Shown: piece by piece, positions 30,439 to 39,054 of the stretch
Position numbering within the stretch: the first letter of the stretch is position 1
Layout: each line of letters starts with the position of its first letter
From: an uncultured Anaerolineae bacterium
GTDB lineage: Bacteria; Chloroflexota; Anaerolineae; J036; Brachytrichaceae
Direction: 5' to 3'
Length of the DNA stretch: 64,000 nt
Assembly (NCBI GenBank): GCA_938028725.1
Contig: CALIMH010000003.1
Span: 80,594-144,593 of the forward strand
Notes under the pieces: model-generated
Told to the model about the DNA's origin: nothing
The model's database searches: none
What the model saw: only the letters and a program-made list of their open reading frames with translations
Translations under genes and position numbers: made by a program

Positions 30439-31259
30439 GCTGCCTCGGCGTCGGTCAAACGCACGCACAGCCCCTCGACGGGTATGAACACAGCACCGCT
30501 GAACTCGCGCTTTGCTTCCTCCAGCAGCACTGCCTGCTTATCCTCATACATCGCGTCAATGTGGGTGAGCGCCAGGCGTCGGGCGGCAGCGGCTTGAGCG
30601 TTGCGACCGGCGATTTGGGCGGTGCTGTGGCCGTGAGCGCCGGCGGCAAACTCCGGGTTGAGCGTGGCGCTGTAGGCGGCCTCGTGCACGAGCAGGTCCG
30701 CCTGCGCAGCCAGCAGCAACACGTTCTCGTTGGGCATGGTGTCGCCGGTGAAGGCGATCACACGACGCTCGAACGGGGCGCCCGTCTCGATGCGCAAACC
30801 GACCGAGGGGGCGAAGTCGCTGTGGCGCATCGGCCACGTGCGCAGTTGAATGCCAGGATGGATGCGAGCCACGCCCGGGGCATCGTGGGGCACCACGATG
30901 CGCGGCGCCGATTCAGTCACCCCCTCCACATGCCCAAACGTGGCAGCCATCAGCGCATCCAGCGCCTGAAAGGTCAATGCCGTTGCGATCAAGATGGGCG
31001 GGGGCAGGCGCTCCGCTTCGCGCAGCTCGCGCCACAGCATCAACATCGGATAGCCCAGCGTGTGGTCGCCATGACGATGGGTGAAGAACACATGCGTGAT
31101 CTGCCCCGGCGAGACGCCCACTGCGTCTAGTTGCTGCAGGATAGCCGGGCCGCAGTCAACCAGTATGCACTCGCTGCCGATGCGGACCAAGTAAGCGGCG
31201 TTGGTCTGGTTGCGCATGGGCAGCGCAGCGCCCACGCCGAGGAACATCACCTCGATCAC
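30435..31259 (-). CDS. RNase Z-like MBL-fold hydrolase
   Basis: A 274-residue metallo-beta-lactamase-fold enzyme. It opens IEVMFLGVGAALP, has the metal motif FFTHRHGDHTLGYP, ITFGDT-like FTGDTMPNE and a later His in RLALTHIDAMY, as in tRNase Z/arylsulfatase-type phosphodiesterases. A tRNA-processing role is possible, but many such proteins act on small substrates. It starts with GTG and overlaps both neighbours by 4 nt (GTGA with the VOC gene, ATGA with the CapA gene), so all three are translated as a unit. Confidence 0.87.
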   Translation of the reverse strand: MIEVMFLGVGAALPMRNQTNAAYLVRIGSECILVDCGPAILQQLDAVGVSPGQITHVFFTHRHGDHTLGYPMLMLWRELREAERLPPPILIATALTFQALDALMAATFGHVEGVTESAPRIVVPHDAPGVARIHPGIQLRTWPMRHSDFAPSVGLRIETGAPFERRVIAFTGDTMPNENVLLLAAQADLLVHEAAYSATLNPEFAAGAHGHSTAQIAGRNAQAAAARRLALTHIDAMYEDKQAVLLEEAKREFSGAVFIPVEGLCVRLTDAEAA

Positions 31260-31978
31260 GCCTTCACCCCCTCTGGTCTGATCACGATGGGCAACGGCGC
31301 GCCGATGGTCACCGCCAACACACCCTCGCCGCGCTGGGCGAGGAAGCGCGCTTCAGGGCTATGCTCTGCCGGTCGCTGCAGATACACCTGGCAGCCCTTC
31401 AAGCTGTAGATGTGCGTGTTGGGCTGCGTCTCTGCAGGTCCAAAGACGAGGTCATAGGCTTGCTTAGCGCGGCTCAATTGGGTGACGCCTACGCGCACCT
31501 GCACAATTCCGCTGGCGGCGTTGTCGTGCAGGGTGTGCTTGTTGCCAAGGGGCACACGCAGCTCGCGTGGGGTGATGTCCTCGATGAAGAAAGGCAACCC
31601 AAGGTGCGCATCGGTGGGGAAGGCGCTGCGCCAGCGCAGCTCAATCTCGTCTGGCCGTCGCCGTCCTCCTTCGTGTGGGCTTTCCAGGGGCAATAATGCC
31701 TGCTGCCAGCGTCGCACGCGCTCCTGCAGCTGGTCCACACCAATAGCGAAATCAATTGGCCCCCAAAAGCCACGGTAGCGCGCCCAGCGATGCGCAGCAC
31801 CGGCCACACGAAAGGCCAATAGTTCCACATAACTGCCATCGGCAAAGCACACCAGCGCGTTGTGGGTGAGGCCATCGCTGTGCACACCGCCGGGGGTCAC
31901 GGTAAACCCTTGCGCGCGCCAATCCTGGATTGCCTCGTCCAAGTCGCGTACTAACACCACCACGTGGTCCAAGCGCAT
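31256..31978 (-). CDS. VOC/glyoxalase-like domain protein
   Basis: A 240-residue protein whose start DHVVVLVRDLDEAIQDWRAQGF and the later block QVRVGVTQLSRAKQAYDLVFG are two betaalphabetabetabeta modules of the vicinal oxygen chelate superfamily (Glyoxalase_3-like). Metal ligands His4 and a Glu in SYVELLAF are in place. Substrate unknown. It heads the operon with the MBL and CapA-type genes. A TATACT box is 6 nt before the ATG and there is no ribosome site. Confidence 0.85.
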   Translation of the reverse strand: MRLDHVVVLVRDLDEAIQDWRAQGFTVTPGGVHSDGLTHNALVCFADGSYVELLAFRVAGAAHRWARYRGFWGPIDFAIGVDQLQERVRRWQQALLPLESPHEGGRRRPDEIELRWRSAFPTDAHLGLPFFIEDITPRELRVPLGNKHTLHDNAASGIVQVRVGVTQLSRAKQAYDLVFGPAETQPNTHIYSLKGCQVYLQRPAEHSPEARFLAQRGEGVLAVTIGAPLPIVIRPEGVKA

Positions 31979-31984
31979 GAAGAC

Positions 31985-31990
31985 AGTATA
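31985..31990 (-). promoter_or_regulatory. -10 element of the VOC operon, leaderless type
   Basis: TATACT on the minus strand ends 6 nt before the ATG at 31978, so the transcript should start at the initiation codon. Confidence 0.5.
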
Positions 31991-32080
31991 GGCGAAGCAC
32001 AGCGCCCGCCGGCCCTATCGCGGTTTCGAGCGCTGCGCGCGTGTGAAGCGCGCGTTAACAATCGCGCGCCCTGTTTCGCC

Positions 32081-32086
32081 TATGCT
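32081..32086 (+). promoter_or_regulatory. -10 element of the arsenate reductase gene
   Basis: TATGCT lies 9 nt before the ATG at 32096. No ribosome site is seen, again a leaderless pattern. Confidence 0.4.
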
Positions 32087-32095
32087 AGGGTCGCT

Positions 32096-32494
32096 ATGAA
32101 GCGCGTGCTTTTTCTCTGCACTGGCAACTCCTGCCGCAGCCAAATGGCCGAAGCGATTGTCAACGCCCGCCTGGGTGAGCGCTGGCAAGCTTACAGCGCC
32201 GGCACACGGCCGGCTGGCTACGTGCATCCGAAGGCTCAGCTCGTGCTCGCGGAAATTGGCATTCGCCACGAGGGACGCTCGAAGTCGCCTGAGGCACTGC
32301 GCGACCTGCAGTTCGATGTGGTGGTGACCGTGTGCGACGCCGCCGCAGAGGAATGTCCAACGTGGCTCGGCCAGGGGAAGGTGGTGCATTGCAGCTTCCC
32401 CGACCCAGCCAAGAGCGACGACATCAACGAGTTTCGCGCCGTGCGCGACGCCATCGCGCGCGAGATCCCGGCACTGCTGGAGCGCTTAGAGTGA
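32096..32494 (+). CDS. arsC: Arsenate reductase, thioredoxin-coupled LMW-phosphatase type
   Basis: A 132-residue protein of the low-molecular-weight tyrosine phosphatase fold. The P-loop LFLCTGNSCRS (Cys8 and Arg14) is followed by the DPAKSDD phosphatase Asp. Two further cysteines, in VVTVCDAAAEECPTW, are at the positions of Cys82 and Cys89 of the pI258 ArsC, which form the redox relay handed on to thioredoxin. This triad separates it from plain phosphatases. It reduces arsenate to arsenite in the cytoplasm. It faces an aquaporin gene that ends 10 nt downstream. I chose the ATG at 32096; the upstream frame has no homology. Confidence 0.93.
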   Translation: MKRVLFLCTGNSCRSQMAEAIVNARLGERWQAYSAGTRPAGYVHPKAQLVLAEIGIRHEGRSKSPEALRDLQFDVVVTVCDAAAEECPTWLGQGKVVHCSFPDPAKSDDINEFRAVRDAIAREIPALLERLE

Positions 32495-32504
32495 CCCCCA
32501 TGGC

Positions 32505-33215
32505 CTAGCGCCGGCCGGTGGGCTTTTTGGGCGGTGTAGGCTCTTTGGTCTCCGCGAACACCGTGGTGGATACCACTGCTGCCAGCACCGCCCCGAGGAC
32601 CGGCCCCAGCACGTAAATCCAGAGCTGATCGAGCTGCCCCGCAGCCAGCGCCGGGCCGATCGAACGGGCCGGGTTCAGACTTGCGCCGGTGATTGCCCCG
32701 CCGGCCAAGATCAGCGTTGTCAGGGTGAGGCCAACGCCGATCGGCGCCAAAGAGCCGGCCTTGCCCTTCACGGCTGCCTCAAGCGCGACAAAAGCGAGGA
32801 AGAAGGTCAAGATCAGCTCCACGAACATCGCATTGATTGCGTTGGTCGCGGCCGGGTTGTAAGCAAACGCGCCGAAGTTGGCCGCGGCGCCTTGCGGCAA
32901 AAACAGGCGCAGCAAAAACGCTGCCACCACACCAGCCAACACCTGGGCAACGATCAACAACACCGCGCGCAGCCACGGCAGTGCGCCGGCCAGCGCAGCG
33001 CTCAGCGTCACCGCGGGGTTCACAAATGCCCCGCTCACGTTGCCCAGCGAAAACGCCACGAACATCACCACCAGCCCATGTGCAAACGCCGGCACAAGCG
33101 GGCCGCCGCCGTAGCCTGGCTGCGCGGTGGCCCACACAGCCGCCGAACCAATGAAGACAAACGCGAAAGTGCCGATAAACTCCGCCAAGATCGCCTGAAT
33201 ATCCTTTCGAGTCAT
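32505..33215 (-). CDS. Aquaporin / aquaglyceroporin (MIP family)
   Basis: A 236-residue membrane channel with six hydrophobic segments and both NPA loops, SGAFVNPAVTL and GASLNPARSIGP. Two half-helices meet at the selectivity filter. The start ATG at 33215 has CAGGAG 8 nt upstream. MIP channels pass water, glycerol or small neutral solutes, including arsenous acid. It lies tail to tail with arsC, which suggests arsenite release by facilitated diffusion, but the residues of the filter do not decide the substrate by eye. The C-terminus ends in TPPKKPTGRR. Confidence 0.9.
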   Translation of the reverse strand: MTRKDIQAILAEFIGTFAFVFIGSAAVWATAQPGYGGGPLVPAFAHGLVVMFVAFSLGNVSGAFVNPAVTLSAALAGALPWLRAVLLIVAQVLAGVVAAFLLRLFLPQGAAANFGAFAYNPAATNAINAMFVELILTFFLAFVALEAAVKGKAGSLAPIGVGLTLTTLILAGGAITGASLNPARSIGPALAAGQLDQLWIYVLGPVLGAVLAAVVSTTVFAETKEPTPPKKPTGRR

Positions 33216-33277
33216 TGCTTTGCTCCTGAGGCAGATTGACAATGGCGATTGCCAAACATGCTGCGCGGGGCACGCCT

Positions 33278-34714
33278 TCACGCATGAGTGAGCGCATGCA
33301 GCACCCGCACCGCCTGATCACAAGCCGAGGCCGCCACCACCATGCTGATCGAGCACTCCGAGGACCCTTGAGCAATGGCGAAGACGTTGATGTTGGCATT
33401 GCCCAGCGCGCCGAACACGCGCCCGCTCACACCGGGCGTGTCGCGCAGGCCGGCGCTCACTGCTGTCACGATAGCAGCCTGATCAAAGCTGCTCACACCG
33501 TCAATGTCGCGGCGGCGGATTTCGTCGGCGAACTCGTCGCGCAGCGCGCTCAACACCGCCGGCGCAGCATCGCGCGGGATGACAAAGCAGATGCTTTGCT
33601 CCGACGAGGCTTGTGAGATCATGTACACGCTCACGCCCGCGCGCGCCACCGTGGAGAAAGTGCGCGCTGCGATGCCGGGCACGCCGCGCATCCCCGCCCC
33701 GGCAACTGTCACCAGGCTCACGTTCTTGATGGCAGTCACTGCCGTGATCACGCCACTGCGCCGCTCCTGCGGCGGGCGATACACAATCAACGTGCCCGCG
33801 TGCGAGGGGTTAAAGGTGTTCTTGACCCGCAGGGGGATGTTGCGCTCAAGCAGCGGCGCAATCGTCAGCGGATGCAGCACGGAGGCGCCGAAATACGCCA
33901 TCTCGCTCATCTCTTGGGCGGTCAGCACGGGGATGGTGTGGGCATCAGGGACCACTCGCGGGTCGGCGCTCAGCACGCCATCCACGTCGGTGTAGTTGAA
34001 CACTGCGTCGGCGTCCAACGCAGCAGCGATGATGCTGGCGCTGTAGTCGCTGCCGCCGCGCCCCAAGGTGGTGGGCACGCCCTGTTCGGTGGCGCCGATG
34101 AAGCCGGTCACCACCGGCACGATGCCCTCCTCCAGCGCCGGCAACAGGCGCGCGCGTGTGCGCTCGCGGGTAAGCGCCATGATCGGCGCGGCAGCCTGGA
34201 AGCGGCTGTCAGTCACGATGAGGTCGGAGGCGTCGAACGCCTCGCTGCGCACCCCCAAGCCGCGGATTGCGCCGGCCAAGATGCGCGCGGCCATGCGCTC
34301 GCCCAAACCGGCGATCGCATCCAGCGCGCGCGGCGTGATCTCGCCGAGCACACACACACTGGAGCAGAGCGTCTCGAAAGCGTTCAAGAGCTGCTCCACC
34401 TCTTCGCCAATGCGCCAGCGATCATCCGCTGCGGGCACAGCGCCTTCGATGGCGGCGAAGTGCTTGTCGGCCAGCAATCGCCGCGCGCGCCGATAGGCTT
34501 CGGCGTCGCCCTGAGCTGCCGCACGAGCAGCGTGCAACAGCATGTCGGTCACCTTCACGTTGTCGCGCGGGTCAGCAGACTTGCCCATCGCCGAGGTGAC
34601 CACGACGACATGCTCGTAGTGGGCAGTTGCGTCGCAGGCGATTTGGGCAGCTTGGCGGATCGCCTGGGCATCGCCGACCGAGGTGCCGCCAAATTTCAAC
34701 ACAGCTAGTGCCAT
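33278..34714 (-). CDS. lysC: Aspartate kinase (monofunctional, lysine-sensitive type)
   Basis: A 478-residue enzyme. The kinase domain has KFGGTSVGDAQAIR, GFIGATEQGVPTTLGRGGSDYSA and VDGVLSADPR; the C-terminal quarter holds two ACT domains (VAGAGMRGVPGIAARTFS and SAGLRDTPGVSGRVFGAL). It makes aspartyl phosphate, the first step toward lysine, threonine and methionine. The ACT pair indicates feedback control by an end-product amino acid. I chose ATG at 34714; a TATAAT box lies 33 nt upstream, inside the last codons of the wecB gene. No other pathway gene adjoins it. Confidence 0.95.
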   Translation of the reverse strand: MALAVLKFGGTSVGDAQAIRQAAQIACDATAHYEHVVVVTSAMGKSADPRDNVKVTDMLLHAARAAAQGDAEAYRRARRLLADKHFAAIEGAVPAADDRWRIGEEVEQLLNAFETLCSSVCVLGEITPRALDAIAGLGERMAARILAGAIRGLGVRSEAFDASDLIVTDSRFQAAAPIMALTRERTRARLLPALEEGIVPVVTGFIGATEQGVPTTLGRGGSDYSASIIAAALDADAVFNYTDVDGVLSADPRVVPDAHTIPVLTAQEMSEMAYFGASVLHPLTIAPLLERNIPLRVKNTFNPSHAGTLIVYRPPQERRSGVITAVTAIKNVSLVTVAGAGMRGVPGIAARTFSTVARAGVSVYMISQASSEQSICFVIPRDAAPAVLSALRDEFADEIRRRDIDGVSSFDQAAIVTAVSAGLRDTPGVSGRVFGALGNANINVFAIAQGSSECSISMVVAASACDQAVRVLHALTHA

Positions 34715-34747
34715 GGTTTTGTTGTGCTCGTGGAAAATGCCGCGTGG

Positions 34748-34753
34748 ATTATA
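34748..34753 (-). promoter_or_regulatory. -10 element of the aspartokinase gene
   Basis: A perfect TATAAT on the minus strand overlaps the stop codon of wecB (34749-34751) and lies 33 nt before the aspartokinase ATG. No clear -35 is seen. Confidence 0.5.
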
Positions 34754-35864
34754 GAGGGTAGTTAAGGAGCGCTTCTGCGATACGTGGCGCGGCGTGGCCA
34801 TCGCCGTAGGGGTTGATCGCGCGCGCCATCGCCGCGTAGGCGCTGGGATCGTCGAGCAGGCATGCCGCCTCGGCCACAATGCGCGCGCGATCCGTGCCCA
34901 CTAACTTGACCGTGCCAGCCTCCACGGCTTCGGGACGCTCCGTAGTCTCGCGCAACACCAGCACTGGCTTGCCGAGGCCCGGCGCCTCCTCTTGAATGCC
35001 ACCGCTGTCAGTGAGGACCAGGGTGGCGCGCTGCATCACATGCGCCAGCGTCAAGTAGTCGAGCGGTGGCGTGAGCGTGATATTGGGGACGCCGCCCAGC
35101 CACTGCCGCACCGGTCCATCCACGTTGGGGTTGAGGTGCACCGGATACACGATGTGCACGTCCCCATCGTAGCGCTCGGCCAAGTCGCGCAGGGCCAAGC
35201 AAATCTGCTCGATGCCGCGCCCAAAGTTCTCACGGCGGTGGGCGGTCACCAAAATCAGGCGGCGCTCGCCCCACGGCACATCGGCCAATGCTCCTTGACG
35301 GAGATCGCACGGCATGGCGACCACCTGATAGAGCGCATCAATCACGGGGTTGCCGGTGACGACGATCCGTGCCTCGGGCACACCCTCCGCGAGCAGATGC
35401 TGGCGCGCCTTTTGAGTCGGCGCAAAGTGGAGGTCGCCGATCACGGTGACAATGCGCCGGTTGATCTCCTCGGGGAATGGTTGTCGTTTGTCGAACGTGC
35501 GTAGGCCGGCCTCCACGTGGCCTACTCGCACGCCACAGTAAAAGGCGGCCAGCGCCGCGCTCATCACCGTGGTGGTGTCGCCCTGCACAATCACCCAGTC
35601 GGGCCGCTCCGCTTGTATCACCGGTTCCAAATGCACCAACACGCTGGCGGTCAGTTGAGCCAAGCTTTGATTCGGTTGCATCACGTTGAGGTCGTAATGA
35701 GGCTGGATGCCGAACAACTGCAACACCTGGTCCAGCATGTGGCGATGCTGGCCGGTCACACACACGCGCACCTGCGGGCGACGCGGATGCCGACACAGCG
35801 CGCTGATCACCGGGGCGAGCTTGATCGCCTCGGGGCGCGTGCCGAAGATCACGAGCACCTTCAT
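34749..35864 (-). CDS. wecB: UDP-N-acetylglucosamine 2-epimerase (non-hydrolysing)
   Basis: A 371-residue GT-B-like enzyme with the family landmarks FGTRPEAIKLAPVI, HVEAGLRTFDKRQPFPEEINR, THRRENFG (here TAHRRENFG) and the C-terminal TDSGGIQEEAPGLGKPVLVLRETTERPE. It interconverts UDP-GlcNAc and UDP-ManNAc for surface polysaccharides. I chose the ATG at 35864 with GGAG 3 nt upstream. It is divergent from a LysM-CAP gene by 43 nt, both linked to the envelope. A dehydrogenase partner (wecC) is not adjacent. Confidence 0.96.
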   Translation of the reverse strand: MKVLVIFGTRPEAIKLAPVISALCRHPRRPQVRVCVTGQHRHMLDQVLQLFGIQPHYDLNVMQPNQSLAQLTASVLVHLEPVIQAERPDWVIVQGDTTTVMSAALAAFYCGVRVGHVEAGLRTFDKRQPFPEEINRRIVTVIGDLHFAPTQKARQHLLAEGVPEARIVVTGNPVIDALYQVVAMPCDLRQGALADVPWGERRLILVTAHRRENFGRGIEQICLALRDLAERYDGDVHIVYPVHLNPNVDGPVRQWLGGVPNITLTPPLDYLTLAHVMQRATLVLTDSGGIQEEAPGLGKPVLVLRETTERPEAVEAGTVKLVGTDRARIVAEAACLLDDPSAYAAMARAINPYGDGHAAPRIAEALLNYPL

Positions 35865-35893
35865 ACGCTCCAAGGTTACTGCACCTTGTGCGA

Positions 35894-35899
35894 TACACT
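35894..35899 (+). promoter_or_regulatory. -10 element of the LysM-CAP gene, leaderless type
   Basis: TACACT lies 8 nt before the ATG at 35908 in the 43-nt divergent gap. No ribosome site is present. Confidence 0.4.
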
Positions 35900-35907
35900 C
35901 CACCCCC

Positions 35908-36774
35908 ATGAGACGGCTGCTCGCATTGGCAGTTGCTGGTGGCCTTTGGTTGGGTCTGGCGCAGCCACTGTACGCGCAACCTGACGCCCAGCCAGAGCAC
36001 ATCGTGCGCGCCGGCGACACCTTGCTGGCCATCGCCCTGCACTACCACACCACAGTCCAAGAGCTGATGCAGCTGAACGGGCTAACCAATCCCGACTTCA
36101 TCCAGGTTGGCCAGCGATTGCGCCTGCCAAGCAGCCCGATGACCAAGGCAGCCCCCGTGCACATTGTGCAGCCAGGCGACACGTTGCTGGCGATCGCGCT
36201 GCGCTACCGCACCACCATCCCGGCGCTGATGCAACTGAACGGCCTGACCAACCCCGATGTGATCCGCGTAGGCCAGCGGATACGACTGCCAGCCGGCAGC
36301 CCAACACCGCCGCCAGTAGTCAGTCCACCCGCACTACCCCCCTCGCCTTCAGTAAGCCTCCCCCCAGCGACCGATGACCTTGCTGCGATGCGCGCTGCGC
36401 TGTTGGCGCACCACAACCGCGCGCGCCTTGCCAATGGCGTGTCGCCGCTCAGCTACTCACCCCTGCTGGAACAGGCTGCGCAAGCCCATGCCGAGGACTG
36501 TGCCCGGCGGGGCTGGTGCAGCCACATCGGCTCAGACGGATCGCGCGCGAGCCAGCGCATCGCGCGGGCCGGCCACCAGGGTCGCTTTACCGGTGAAAAC
36601 TGGGCCTGGTCACGCAGCGCTGACAAGGCTTTTGCGATGTGGTATGAGGATGAACTGCCTGATGGCCCGCATGTGCGCAACATCCTCTCGCCACGCTATG
36701 ACGAGGTGGGGTTTGGCATTGCCCCCCACCCACAGGGCGGCTTCTTCTTCGTCACCAACTTCGCCAGCCGCTGA
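35908..36774 (+). CDS. Exported LysM-LysM-CAP domain protein
   Basis: A 288-residue protein: signal peptide (LLALAVAGGLWLGLAQPLYA), two LysM modules (about 30-75 and 82-128, each with AGDTLLAIAL or PGDTLLAIAL and PDxIxVGQRxRLP), a proline-rich linker, then a CAP/SCP domain (about 155-286) with HNRARLANGVSPL, the HxxP-type SHIGSDGS and GENWAWS. LysM anchors it to peptidoglycan. CAP domains of this kind are widespread in bacteria (YkwD/SafA-type) with unclear activity. The gene stands alone between wecB and the Fe-S protein. Confidence 0.9.
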   Translation: MRRLLALAVAGGLWLGLAQPLYAQPDAQPEHIVRAGDTLLAIALHYHTTVQELMQLNGLTNPDFIQVGQRLRLPSSPMTKAAPVHIVQPGDTLLAIALRYRTTIPALMQLNGLTNPDVIRVGQRIRLPAGSPTPPPVVSPPALPPSPSVSLPPATDDLAAMRAALLAHHNRARLANGVSPLSYSPLLEQAAQAHAEDCARRGWCSHIGSDGSRASQRIARAGHQGRFTGENWAWSRSADKAFAMWYEDELPDGPHVRNILSPRYDEVGFGIAPHPQGGFFFVTNFASR

Positions 36775-36808
36775 GGGGAATAAGCAAACTCACAAGCAAA
36801 TTTGAACG

Positions 36809-36817
36809 TGCTAAAAT
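36809..36817 (+). promoter_or_regulatory. Extended -10 element before the Fe-S assembly gene
   Basis: TGCTAAAAT fits the extended -10 class and lies about 100 nt before the gene, with a poor -35 match 17 nt upstream (CTCACA). The leader of about 95 nt between it and the start shows no hairpin I can name. Confidence 0.35.
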
Positions 36818-36916
36818 CCTCCACATCCTGCGCGCGCTGATCGCAGATCTCACCAGGGCTAAGAGCGTGGCGTCTGACAACAAGGTTTAATCCAAGATAT
36901 GCGAGAGGCAGAAAAA

Positions 36917-37333
36917 ATGGAGAACGAGGTGCTTCACTCCCAGACAGCCGTGCTGGTGCTGACCCCTGCGGCTGAACACAAGCTGCGCGAACTGCTGCAA
37001 GCCCGCAACATCCCCGACTATGGCCTGCGGATTTTTGTGACTGGCGGCGGATGCAGCGGCCTGCAATACGGCATGGTGTTTGAACCGCAAGCGCGCGAGT
37101 TCGACACCGTGATCGAGCAAAACGGCGTCCGACTGTTTGTAGACCCCACCAGCTTGATCTACTTGCGAGGCGCGTCCGTGGACTTTGTGGATAGCCTGAT
37201 GGGCGGCGGCTTCAAGATTGACAATCCCAACGCTGTGTCCTCCTGTGGCTGCGGCCACTCCTTCCGCACCAAGGACAGCAGCACAACCGACGAGATGGAC
37301 GAGGGCGATGCCTGTGGCTGCGGCTGTGGCTAA
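36917..37333 (+). CDS. A-type iron-sulfur cluster carrier (IscA/ErpA family) with Cys-rich tail
   Basis: A 138-residue HesB/IscA-like protein with LTPAAEHKLRELLQARNI, the first Fe-S cysteine in TGGGCSGLQYG and the CGC pair in SSCGCGHSF. The core ends by residue 115. An extra tail, acidic then DACGCGCG, adds three more cysteines. A-type carriers hand clusters to apoproteins, which suits the radical SAM gene just downstream. I chose the ATG at 36917 with GAGAGG 8 nt upstream; an ATG at 36899 would add six residues. The name ErpA or IscA cannot be separated by eye. Confidence 0.9.
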   Translation: MENEVLHSQTAVLVLTPAAEHKLRELLQARNIPDYGLRIFVTGGGCSGLQYGMVFEPQAREFDTVIEQNGVRLFVDPTSLIYLRGASVDFVDSLMGGGFKIDNPNAVSSCGCGHSFRTKDSSTTDEMDEGDACGCGCG

Positions 37334-37372
37334 GCCGGGCGCGTGCAAGCTGCGTTACCGAGCTAGCTTCGT

Positions 37373-38788
37373 ATGCTCAAAAACCTCATCATCCCAAAGT
37401 TCAAAAACAACTCCAAGGAACCCAAGCGGCTCTGGTTGGACTTAGGCGACTTGGGCGACTTGGTGAACCCTGCCGGCCCCCACGAGCAATGGCAGGATCA
37501 TGGCATGGGGCTGCTGCGCACCATCCTGCACCAAAACGGCCTCATGACCGACATGTTCAGCACGCGCCAATGCACAAGCTGGGAGGAAGTGGAGCGGCGC
37601 ATGAAAGGCTACGACATGCTCATCATGAACGTGCGCAGCTACACCTACCCCATCGCCTACCGCGCGGCAAAAATCTTCAAGCGCATCAACCCCCACGGCA
37701 TTGTCCTCACTGGCGGGATGCACGCCACCGTCGCGCTGGATGAGATGCTCAGCGTGCCAGAGTTCGACAAAATCTGCCAGGGGCCAGGCGAAAACGTGAT
37801 CGTCAATCTGGTGGCAAATCCAGATGCCTTCCCGCGCGTCGTGTTAGGGATCGGCGCCAAAAGCATGGCGGAATGGCCCATGATAGACCGCACCCTCTGG
37901 CCTGAGCCGGCCAGCGCTAAGCTCAAGGCACGCTTCAACTGGCCGCTGGAGCCGGAGTGTGGCTGGGGTCCGCCGCCAGTCGCCACCATCCTCACCAGCC
38001 GTGTGTGCCCATGGCAGTGCGCCTTCTGCAATGAGAACAGCTACATCCCCAATATGGGCCGCCGGCCAGTGGACATGGTGATCGAAGAGCTGAACTACTT
38101 GGACGAGACCTACGGCCCTATCGGCTCGGTGGTGATCCATGACAGCATGTTCTTCCAAAACCCCAGTTGGCTGGAAGAGTGGCTGGATAAATACCCAAAG
38201 TACGCCAACAAAACCTGGCCTTACTGGGCAGCTGCCCGCGCCGACACCGTGCGACAATGGCCGGAACTATTTGAGGCGCTGGTCCGCAAGACCAATTGGC
38301 ACATTGTCTCCATCGGCTTCGAGAGCGGCAGCGATCGGGTGCTCAAAATCTTGAACAAGGAGTGCACCGAGGAGGACAACTACTTCGCCATTGACCTGCT
38401 CACCCGCATCGGCGACGATATGGAAGCCAAAGGGCTAGAGCCGCCTATCTTCTGGAGCAACATCATGCTGGGCATCCCGGGCGAGACGCGCGAGGACGCT
38501 TTCAAGACAATGCGCATGTTGAAGTACACCAAGCGCATCATGCCCTCGATCAGCTTCTACGCCCCTTATCCTGGCAGCGCGCTGGGCCACCAGTTGATCG
38601 CCGAGGGCAAAAGCCTCATGACCAAGGAGAACTACCATCGCTACCCAGACGATGAGAAGGTGAAAGGAATAGACTACAATTTCTATCGAGACTTGCTCAG
38701 TGGCAAGTATGACGACGAGATCAATCGCGGCCTGGCCACCATCCGCCAGCAGCGCTCGAACTACTGGGACGCACTGGCGAAAGCTTAG
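37373..38788 (+). CDS. B12-binding-type radical SAM protein
   Basis: A 471-residue protein. The N-terminal 180 residues form a Rossmann-like cobalamin-binding domain (GMGLLRTILHQNG, LIMNVRSYTYP, IVLTGGMHATVALDEML); I see no DxHxxG, so cobalamin binding would be base-on or lost. Then follows the radical SAM core with SRVCPWQCAFCNE, C-x3-C-x2-C for the 4Fe-4S cluster, and ARADTV and FESGSDRVLKILNK. Family members include methyltransferases, BchE-like cyclases and PNR-type enzymes; the substrate is unknown. It lies 39 nt after the A-type carrier and before two small genes. Confidence 0.9.
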   Translation: MLKNLIIPKFKNNSKEPKRLWLDLGDLGDLVNPAGPHEQWQDHGMGLLRTILHQNGLMTDMFSTRQCTSWEEVERRMKGYDMLIMNVRSYTYPIAYRAAKIFKRINPHGIVLTGGMHATVALDEMLSVPEFDKICQGPGENVIVNLVANPDAFPRVVLGIGAKSMAEWPMIDRTLWPEPASAKLKARFNWPLEPECGWGPPPVATILTSRVCPWQCAFCNENSYIPNMGRRPVDMVIEELNYLDETYGPIGSVVIHDSMFFQNPSWLEEWLDKYPKYANKTWPYWAAARADTVRQWPELFEALVRKTNWHIVSIGFESGSDRVLKILNKECTEEDNYFAIDLLTRIGDDMEAKGLEPPIFWSNIMLGIPGETREDAFKTMRMLKYTKRIMPSISFYAPYPGSALGHQLIAEGKSLMTKENYHRYPDDEKVKGIDYNFYRDLLSGKYDDEINRGLATIRQQRSNYWDALAKA

Positions 38789-38834
38789 GCGGTGCCGCGG
38801 AGACACATCCCTTCACCTTTGAGGAGGTGCAGCA

Positions 38835-39041
38835 ATGAGCAGCTTTGCCAATCCGCACTACATGTATCTCTTCAACATGAAGAACGGAAAGAAGAAGCTG
38901 GCTTACGGCCAATCTCCCGAAGACGCGCTGCAGATTCTCTCCTATCGCCTCACACCCGAGGAGATGGAACAGATCATCCCCGACCAATACGAGAAGATCA
39001 ACCAACGCCAACTCCAAGAGTACGTGGACCAGCTTGGCTGA
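38835..39041 (+). CDS. Small conserved-looking protein of unknown function
   Basis: A 68-residue protein with the strongest ribosome site in the region, AGGAGG 7 nt before the ATG. It reads MSSFANPHYMYLFNMKNGKKK, then LAYGQSPEDALQILSYRLTPEEMEQI and a helical end QRQLQEYVDQLG. It has no membrane segment, no cysteine and no recognisable leader, so a RiPP precursor is unlikely though possible. Its position 46 nt after the radical SAM gene suggests a small partner or regulator. No family is recognised. Confidence 0.65.
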   Translation: MSSFANPHYMYLFNMKNGKKKLAYGQSPEDALQILSYRLTPEEMEQIIPDQYEKINQRQLQEYVDQLG

Positions 39042-39054
39042 GCTGAGCGCAGCA

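Noticed and set aside
38835..39041. RiPP precursor next to a radical SAM enzyme
   Set aside because: The protein lacks cysteines, a leader/core split and repeats, and the enzyme is of the B12-binding kind without a SPASM domain. Kept as unknown.
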